Positions 6,519-11,519 of a DNA stretch of 11,519 nucleotides are shown in pieces (within the stretch, counting starts at the first letter, position 1; each line of letters begins with the position of its first letter). Source of the DNA: Pseudomonadota bacterium. GTDB lineage: Bacteria; Desulfobacterota; Desulfobacteria; Desulfobacterales; Desulfosarcinaceae. The notes under the pieces were generated by a model. The model was not told the DNA's origin. It was given only the letters and a program-made list of their open reading frames with translations, and did not search any database. Both the position numbers and the translations under genes were made by a program. Location of the stretch: NCBI GenBank assembly GCA_023435265.1, contig JAEYRZ010000164.1, positions 1 through 11,519 on the forward strand, read 5' to 3'.

Positions 6519-7343
6519 GTGGCGAAACGAACCGTTTATATCGGTGTTGATGTTGGCGCATCGCGTATCAAGGTGGCGGTGATCGATGACCGCGCCAAGC
6601 TGATCGGCCGTGCCGCAGCCAAGTCCGGAATCGACTATGCCGGCAACTCCGCCCGCTGCCTTGCGGAGGCGCTTGCGGCGGCCGGTGCCGCACCGGGCGA
6701 CATCGCCGCCTGCGTCAGTACGGGCTACGGGCGCGACAATGTTTCCGGTGCTGATTTTACGCGCACCGAAATCGCCTGCCATGCCCGGGGCTGCTATCAC
6801 CAATTTCCGGTGGCCCAATCGATCATCGACATCGGGGGGCAGGATAACAAGATCATCAAGCTGGATCGGAACGGCAGGCGGTTGAGCTTCAAGATGAACC
6901 GCAAGTGCGCGGCGGGCACGGGCGCTTTTCTGGAAGAGATGGCGCTGCGCCTGGACATCCCTTTGGAGCAAATGAATACGTTGGCCGGACAGGCCCGGGA
7001 TATGGTCCGCCTGGGCAGCTATTGCACTGTTTTTTCCGCGACCGAAGTACTGGCCCACATCCGCCGCGGATGCAGACTGCCGGAAATCGTCAAAGGCTTG
7101 TTCTACTCCATGGTCAAACGCGTCGTCGAAATGGATGCACTGACGGATACCGTGGTGATGACCGGCGGCGTGGCAGCCTATAACCCGAACCTAGTGGCGC
7201 TCGCCGAAGAAGTTCTGAGCCGGCCGATCCGCACCCCCGAGCACGCGCAATTCACCGGCGCCCTGGGTGCGGCCATTTTCGCCCTTGAGCACGCCCGGCG
7301 TGCCGAAACAGAAGCGCCCGACGGGAGAGACACGCATGCCTGA
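6519..7343 (+). CDS. 2-hydroxyacyl-CoA dehydratase / benzoyl-CoA reductase activator ATPase (BadF/BadG/HgdC family)
   Basis: A 274-residue ATPase of the ASKHA fold. As a homodimer with one shared [4Fe-4S] cluster it binds ATP and drives a single low-potential electron into its partner enzyme, here presumably the next gene product. Visible are phosphate loop one GVDVGASRIK at 9-18, STGYGRD at 67-73, loop two DIGGQDNK at 104-111, cluster ligand Cys130 in NRKCAAGTG, cluster ligand Cys169 in GSYCTVFSATE, and the adenosine motif MTGGVA at 214-219. Length equals that of HgdC-type activators. I chose the GTG at 6519 because it stands just before the first strand; the in-frame GTG at 6450 would add 23 unlike residues. 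The Shine-Dalgarno is weak (CGGAAAAG). The coding end overlaps the next start by 8 bases, pointing to translational coupling. The oxygen-sensitive chemistry implies anaerobic life. Confidence 0.92.
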   Translation: MAKRTVYIGVDVGASRIKVAVIDDRAKLIGRAAAKSGIDYAGNSARCLAEALAAAGAAPGDIAACVSTGYGRDNVSGADFTRTEIACHARGCYHQFPVAQSIIDIGGQDNKIIKLDRNGRRLSFKMNRKCAAGTGAFLEEMALRLDIPLEQMNTLAGQARDMVRLGSYCTVFSATEVLAHIRRGCRLPEIVKGLFYSMVKRVVEMDALTDTVVMTGGVAAYNPNLVALAEEVLSRPIRTPEHAQFTGALGAAIFALEHARRAETEAPDGRDTHA

Positions 7344-8598
7344 AGAAAAAAACTTCCAGGGAAAACCCATTCGGGCGGCCAAAAAAATGGCTGAAAGCAT
7401 GTCCGCTTATTTTTACGAGCTGGACCGGGCGGCTAAAACCGGAGAGCGGAAAATCGCCTGGTGCACCAGCGTCGGACCGGCGGAGCTGCTGCGCGCCATG
7501 GGCTTTCTGGTTTACTTCCCCGAAAATCACAGCGCCATGCTGGGCGCCACCCGCATGGCTACCGAGCTGATTCCTTACGCCAACGCAGAAGGGTACTCGC
7601 CGGACATCTGCTCCTATCTGACTTCCGATATCGGTGCCTTCCTGAAAGGCGTCACACCGCTCTCCAAAGCCTATCCCGGCATTGCCCAGCCACCGCGGCC
7701 CGATGTGCTGGTGTTCAATACCAATCAATGCCGGGACGTACAGGACTGGTTTGCCTGGTATGCCCGCAGATTCGATGCCCCTCTTCTGGGCATCCACACC
7801 CCGAGGGGGCTTTCGCAAATCACCGCTCGCGACGTGTCCTCGATCGCCGCTCAGATCGAAGCGCTCGTGGCACCGCTGGCCCGGATATCGGGACAGGACT
7901 TCGATATGCAAGAACTGCGGCGGGTGGTCGGGCTGTCCCGGCAGTGTTCGGATTTATGGGCCCAAGTCCTGAAAACAGCCGCCGTCAAACCTTCTCCGCT
8001 CACCTTCTTCGATGCGACCATCCACATGGCGCCGGCGGTGTGCCTGCGGGGACTGCAGTCGGCCGTCGACTACTACCAAGATGTGCTGCTGCCCGAACTC
8101 GCTGAAAGGATTCAGAACCGGACGGCGGCGGTGGAAGGCGAGCGCTTGCGCTTCTACTGGGACGGGATGCCGGTTTGGGGCCGCCTGCGTCCTTTCGCCG
8201 AGCTGTTCGGCGGCCTGCGCGCCAATGTGATCGCTTCCACCTACTGCAACAGCTGGATTTTTTCGGCGCTCGAGCCGGCCGACCCGTTCGAAAGCATGGC
8301 ACGCGCTTACACGGAGCTGTTCATTGTCCGCTCGGACGATGCCAAAGAAGCCTATATCCGCAAAATGATCGATTTTTACCAGGTGGACGGGCTGATCTTT
8401 CACGACGCCAAGACCTGCCCCAACAACTCCAACTGCCGTTACGGCATGCCCCGCCGGCTCGAAGCGCAAACAGGCCTTCCCGGACTGGCGATCAACGGCG
8501 ACCTCAACGATCTGCGTCTCGTGTCGGACGAACAGATCCGAACCAGTGTCGAAGCATTTGTCGAACAACTCGAGGAGCAAAAGAGTAACCATCAATAA
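7336..8598 (+). CDS. 2-hydroxyacyl-CoA dehydratase / benzoyl-CoA reductase-like subunit (HgdB/BcrC family)
   Basis: A 420-residue iron-sulfur protein of the family whose members dehydrate (R)-2-hydroxyacyl-CoA to enoyl-CoA, or reduce an aryl-CoA ring, after one-electron activation. Family marks are WCTSVGPAELLRAMG at 42-56, DICSYLTSD at 90-98, NQCRD at 130-134, the HDAKTCPNN segment at 356-364, and the closing INGDLNDLRLVSDEQ at 386-400 followed by VEAFVEQLE. By spacing, Cys92, Cys132 and Cys361 are the likely ligands of one [4Fe-4S] cluster; Cys43, Cys204, Cys236, Cys304 and Cys367 are further cysteines. Known enzymes use two different subunits, yet only one is encoded here, so it may act as a homodimer or have a partner elsewhere. 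Start ATG 7336 follows GGGAG and overlaps the activator gene. Dehydratase versus reductase cannot be told from sequence alone. Confidence 0.88.
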   Translation: MPEEKNFQGKPIRAAKKMAESMSAYFYELDRAAKTGERKIAWCTSVGPAELLRAMGFLVYFPENHSAMLGATRMATELIPYANAEGYSPDICSYLTSDIGAFLKGVTPLSKAYPGIAQPPRPDVLVFNTNQCRDVQDWFAWYARRFDAPLLGIHTPRGLSQITARDVSSIAAQIEALVAPLARISGQDFDMQELRRVVGLSRQCSDLWAQVLKTAAVKPSPLTFFDATIHMAPAVCLRGLQSAVDYYQDVLLPELAERIQNRTAAVEGERLRFYWDGMPVWGRLRPFAELFGGLRANVIASTYCNSWIFSALEPADPFESMARAYTELFIVRSDDAKEAYIRKMIDFYQVDGLIFHDAKTCPNNSNCRYGMPRRLEAQTGLPGLAINGDLNDLRLVSDEQIRTSVEAFVEQLEEQKSNHQ

Positions 8599-8627
8599 AC
8601 AGCGTGCGTTTACCGCGGGAGGGCGTT

Positions 8628-10202
8628 ATGGCCGGCTGGCTGAATCTCGGGCAGAATCTCAAACTGAATGCCAAGAAATTTCCGGACAAGGTCGCCGTCA
8701 AAGACTGCCGGCGCAGCTTCACTTACGCGCAGCTCAATCGGCGGGTCAATCGCCTGGCCCACAGCCTGCTCGACCTGGGACTCGCTCAGGGCGAAAAAAT
8801 CGCCGTGCTGCTGGAGAACAGTATTGAAATCGTGGAAGCGTACCTGGCCGCGGCGAAAACCGGTATGGTCATCGTGCCCATCAACTTCCGGCTGACCAGC
8901 GGCGATGTGAAGTATATTGCCGAAAACTCCGACGCCCGGGCCTTGATCGTCGACAGCCAGTTCACCGCTTCCGTCGATCCGATCAAGGCCGAGTTGACCC
9001 ACATCCCGGCGGAGAATTACATCCTCGTCGGAGGAAGCGCAGAAGGGTATCGGACGTATGATGATTTGATCGGCGGCGCCTTGGAAAGCGAGCCGCAGGC
9101 CGAAGTCGCCCCCGCCGACACCTGGATTCTGATCTACACTTCCGGGACTACCGGCAGACCCAAAGGCGTGCTGCGCTCGCACGAGTCGCATATCGCCTTC
9201 TACCTGATCAATGCAGTCGATTTCGGCTTCAACGAGCACGACATTTGCATGAACGTGATGCCGCTGTGCCACATCAATTCCGTTTACTTCACCTTTATCT
9301 TCCTCTATATCGGCGCCTCCGTTTACATCCACCCCGCGCTTTCATTCAAATCCGAGGAGATTCTGGAGATCGTCGAGCGCGAGAAGATTTCGTTCATATC
9401 CCTGATTCCGACTCACTACAACCTGATCCTGAACACGCCCGAAGCGGCGCGTCGGCGTGACACCTCGTCCATCCGCAAGCTTCTCTGCTCTTCGGCACCC
9501 GTCCGCAAGGAAATGAAGCTGGCGATCATGGAGTTCTTCCCGGGCGTAGAGCTTTATGAGGCCTACGGATCGACCGAAGCGGGCATCGTGACCATCCTCA
9601 AGCCCGAGTTCCAGATGAAGAAGCTGGGCTCCATCGGCTTCGAGAGTTTGGGCACCGCCGAGATCAAAATCCTGGACAAGAACGGTCGCGAAGCGGACGC
9701 CGGAGAAGTGGGCGAGCTTTATTCGCGCGGCCCCATGCTGTTCGACGCCTATTACAAGCTTCCCGAGAAGACGGCCGCGGCGTTCCACGGCGGCTGGTTC
9801 TCCGCAGGCGATCTGGCCGTACGCGATGCGGACGGATTCTATCAAATCGTGGACCGCAAGGACAACATGATCATCACCGGCGGCGAACATGTCTACCCCA
9901 GCGAAGTGGAATCTGTGATCGCCGGGCATGAATGCGTCTTCGACTGCGCCTGCATCGCCCTGCCGGATGACAAGTGGGGAGAAAAAGTGGTTGCCGTCGT
10001 CGTGCTCAAACCCGGCATGGAGAAGGAGCGTGTCGACGACGGCACCATCCGTGAATGCTGCCGCGGCAAGCTCGCCGGCTACAAAACACCCAAACAGGTG
10101 ATCTTCATCGATGCCGATGACATGCCGCGCACCGCGACCGGAAAGATTCTGCACCGTAAGCTCAGGGAGAAGTTCATCGATTCGGCGGCCCGCGAGCAAT
10201 AA
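8628..10202 (+). CDS. AMP-forming acyl-CoA synthetase (ligase)
   Basis: A 524-residue class I adenylate-forming enzyme that couples ATP hydrolysis to AMP with formation of an acyl-CoA thioester. Seen in order: FTYAQLNRRVNRLA at 31-44, the P-loop YTSGTTGRPKG at 170-180, the adenine motif YEAYGSTEAG at 310-319, GWFSAGD at 389-395 with the ribose-binding Asp395, hinge DRKDNMIITGGEHVYPSEVE at 409-428, and PRTATGK at 500-506 with catalytic Lys506. That last motif also fits the PX4GK pattern recognised by bacterial protein acetyltransferases. Length is normal for medium-chain or aryl acyl-CoA ligases of the fadD/caiC/4-coumarate ligase type. A clear GGGAGGG site (8617-8623) sets the start; the gap to the upstream gene is 29 bases. 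The acid it activates is unknown; in this operon a 2-hydroxy acid or an enoic/aryl acid is plausible. Confidence 0.93.
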   Translation: MAGWLNLGQNLKLNAKKFPDKVAVKDCRRSFTYAQLNRRVNRLAHSLLDLGLAQGEKIAVLLENSIEIVEAYLAAAKTGMVIVPINFRLTSGDVKYIAENSDARALIVDSQFTASVDPIKAELTHIPAENYILVGGSAEGYRTYDDLIGGALESEPQAEVAPADTWILIYTSGTTGRPKGVLRSHESHIAFYLINAVDFGFNEHDICMNVMPLCHINSVYFTFIFLYIGASVYIHPALSFKSEEILEIVEREKISFISLIPTHYNLILNTPEAARRRDTSSIRKLLCSSAPVRKEMKLAIMEFFPGVELYEAYGSTEAGIVTILKPEFQMKKLGSIGFESLGTAEIKILDKNGREADAGEVGELYSRGPMLFDAYYKLPEKTAAAFHGGWFSAGDLAVRDADGFYQIVDRKDNMIITGGEHVYPSEVESVIAGHECVFDCACIALPDDKWGEKVVAVVVLKPGMEKERVDDGTIRECCRGKLAGYKTPKQVIFIDADDMPRTATGKILHRKLREKFIDSAAREQ

Positions 10203-10242
10203 CGACCCATACCTGCAGGGCAGGGAATGCCATTCAATTCTC

Positions 10243-10248
10243 AGGAGG
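10243..10248 (+). promoter_or_regulatory. Shine-Dalgarno of the thiolase-like gene
   Basis: AGGAGG stands eight bases before the ATG at 10257 and rules out the in-frame ATG at 10227, which has no such site. Confidence 0.75.
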
Positions 10249-10256
10249 ATTCTAAC

Positions 10257-11450
10257 ATGTTGAGCAAAGCGTATATCCCCTACGGCGGTTACTACAGCAC
10301 ACCGTTCGTCCGCTGGCAGGGCAGTCTGGCCGGCGCCAATTCCATTACGTTGGGGGCCGAAACCGCAAAACGCTGGATGGAGCATAAAGGCTGGGACCCC
10401 AAGATGCTCGATTACCTGATCCTTGGCATCACCATCGGCCAGCCCAAGGTCTTCTATGGCGGCCCATGGGCCGCGGCGCTGGCCGGCGCTCCGGGAATTC
10501 CCGGCGTCGTGGTCAGCCAGGCCTGCTCGACATCGACCACCGCCTACTACCAGGCCGCGGTCGGCGTCGAGACCGGGATGTACACGACGGCTTACTGCCT
10601 GATGGTGGATCGTTGTTCCAACGGGCCGCATACCATATGGCCGAATCCCCAGGGACCGGGCGGGCAGGTGATCTCGGAGGACTGGGTCATGGAACATTTC
10701 AACCTGGACCCGTGGGCCGGCGGCGCAATGATCCAGACTGCCGAGAATGTGGCCAAAGAGGCAGGCATCCAGAGGGAAGCCTGTGATGCGGTGACCCTGC
10801 GCCGTTACGAGCAGTACCAGGACGCGCTGGCCGACGGGCGCGCTTTTCAGAAACGCTACATGTTTCCGGCCGAAATCATGTTGTCGCGCAAAAAGAGCCT
10901 GCTGATCGACGCGGACGAAGGCGTGATGCCGACCACGGCGGAAGGGCTGGCCGGTTTGAAGCCGGTTTTGCCGCAAGGCGTTCACACCTTCGGTTCGCAG
11001 ACCCATCCGGCGGACGGCAACTGCGGGCTCGTGATTACGACCCGCGAAAAGGCCAGGGAATTGAGCCGCGATCCGGCCATCGAGGTCAAAGTGGTCTCCT
11101 ACGGGTATGCGCGCACCAAAAAGGCGTTCATGGCCATGGCGGTGGTGCCCGCCGTGCGCATGGCCCTTGAAAAAGCAGGATTGGGCATCGGACAGATCAA
11201 GACCATCAAAACCCACAATCCGTTCGCCGCCAACGACCTCTATATGGCCCATGAGCTCGGTATCGACGTGATGGGGTTCAACAATTACGGGTGCTCGCTG
11301 GTTTTCGGACACCCCCAGGCGCCCACCGGGGGCCGCCTGATCATCGAGGGCATTGAAGAAACCGCCATGGCCGGAGGCGGGTACCTCCTGTTCGGAGGCT
11401 GCGCCGCCGGCGATACGGCCGCCGCCCTGGTCCTGAAGGTCGGATCGTAA
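10257..11450 (+). CDS. Thiolase-family acyl-CoA acyltransferase with atypical active-site motifs
   Basis: A 397-residue protein of the thiolase fold; members cleave 3-oxoacyl-CoA with CoA or run the reverse condensation. The nucleophile region SQACSTSTTA has Cys90 in the expected place, GAMIQTAENVAKEAGI at 156-171 matches the substrate-loop region of degradative thiolases, and GHPQAPTGGR at 351-360 supplies His352. Two motifs differ. The usual NEAF is HNPF at 320-323, and the C-terminal CxGGG-type motif reads LFGGCAAGDTA, so its cysteine (Cys382) is about three positions later than usual and Phe takes its place. The acid/base cysteine may be missing or shifted. Such variants occur among thiolases that work with a small zinc-ribbon/OB-fold (DUF35) partner, as in benzoylsuccinyl-CoA thiolase, but any partner would lie beyond the window. 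It is last here, 54 bases after the synthetase gene. Confidence 0.85.
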   Translation: MLSKAYIPYGGYYSTPFVRWQGSLAGANSITLGAETAKRWMEHKGWDPKMLDYLILGITIGQPKVFYGGPWAAALAGAPGIPGVVVSQACSTSTTAYYQAAVGVETGMYTTAYCLMVDRCSNGPHTIWPNPQGPGGQVISEDWVMEHFNLDPWAGGAMIQTAENVAKEAGIQREACDAVTLRRYEQYQDALADGRAFQKRYMFPAEIMLSRKKSLLIDADEGVMPTTAEGLAGLKPVLPQGVHTFGSQTHPADGNCGLVITTREKARELSRDPAIEVKVVSYGYARTKKAFMAMAVVPAVRMALEKAGLGIGQIKTIKTHNPFAANDLYMAHELGIDVMGFNNYGCSLVFGHPQAPTGGRLIIEGIEETAMAGGGYLLFGGCAAGDTAAALVLKVGS

Positions 11451-11519
11451 AGCATTTCTTCCGATCGGTTCGCGAATTGGCTGTCCGACCCGGCCCGCCG
11501 CCTGTACGCGATTGTGTTG

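Noticed and set aside
7336..8598. Double-cubane cluster protein (single-subunit partner of a similar ATPase).
   Set aside because: The one-subunit-plus-activator layout fits, but the additional cysteine motifs I recall from YjiM-like proteins are not visible; only three well-placed ligands plus scattered cysteines are seen. It remains worth testing in a tree.
6519..8598. Class I (ATP-dependent) benzoyl-CoA reductase locus.
   Set aside because: A full enzyme needs two activator-type and two catalytic subunits plus a ferredoxin, and the later dienoyl-CoA hydratase and hydrolase genes; only one of each core type is here.
9342..11312. A 656-codon open frame on the minus strand.
   Set aside because: It is antisense to the synthetase and thiolase-like genes, both of which have intact motifs and ribosome sites. 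Its translation is rich in His, Gly and Arg and shows no recognisable domain.
11451..11519. Open frame after the thiolase stop with a protein-like translation.
   Set aside because: No start codon with a ribosome site is visible in the last 69 bases, and the stretch is too short to judge.
1..11519. tRNA, rRNA, CRISPR arrays, insertion sequences, attachment sites.
   Set aside because: No repeat array, transposase motif, terminal inverted repeats or RNA gene could be recognised by reading both strands.

Overview
The window is high-GC, gene-dense bacterial DNA, and its content is anaerobic acyl-CoA metabolism: two AMP-forming acyl-CoA ligases, a beta-oxidation fusion enzyme, a 2-hydroxyacyl-CoA dehydratase/benzoyl-CoA reductase type iron-sulfur protein with its ATPase activator, and a thiolase-like enzyme. 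This mix fits a strictly anaerobic, aromatic- or amino-acid-degrading bacterium such as a Desulfobacterota (deltaproteobacterial) sulfate reducer or syntroph. That placement is an inference from gene content and style; no taxonomic marker lies in the window.

Left part (1-4545). The window opens with what looks like the last codons of an upstream gene (to base 65). A phenylacetate-CoA ligase (79-1386, +) follows after a strong Shine-Dalgarno, and a good intrinsic terminator (1416-1458) ends that unit. Converging on it is a 678-residue fusion of 3-hydroxyacyl-CoA dehydrogenase and enoyl-CoA hydratase (1590-3626, -), with the domains in the reverse order to E. coli FadB/FadJ. After a 481-bp gap without a convincing gene comes a small GNAT acetyltransferase (4108-4545, -).

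Right part (4960-11450, +). Six genes in the same direction form an apparent operon, preceded by a 414-bp intergenic region with a plausible extended -10 promoter. They encode a tandem ACT-domain protein, a ketopantoate-reductase-family oxidoreductase, a BadF/BadG/HgdC-type ATPase activator with both cluster cysteines, a single HgdB/BcrC-like catalytic subunit (overlapping the activator by 8 bases), an acyl-CoA synthetase, and a thiolase-family protein with altered active-site motifs. Gaps are -8 to +89 bases.

Working together: a reasonable reading is a route in which a 2-oxo acid is reduced to a 2-hydroxy acid (ketopantoate-reductase homologue), activated to its CoA ester (synthetase), dehydrated to an enoyl-CoA by ATP-driven radical chemistry (activator plus dehydratase-like protein), processed by beta-oxidation (the fusion enzyme) and cleaved or condensed by the thiolase. 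The ACT protein could sense an amino acid. This resembles the reductive branch of clostridial Stickland fermentation but uses a ligase instead of a CoA-transferase and only one dehydratase subunit. The substrate is unknown and the pathway is a hypothesis. The most unusual points are the lone dehydratase subunit, the atypical thiolase and the misplaced ketopantoate-reductase homologue.
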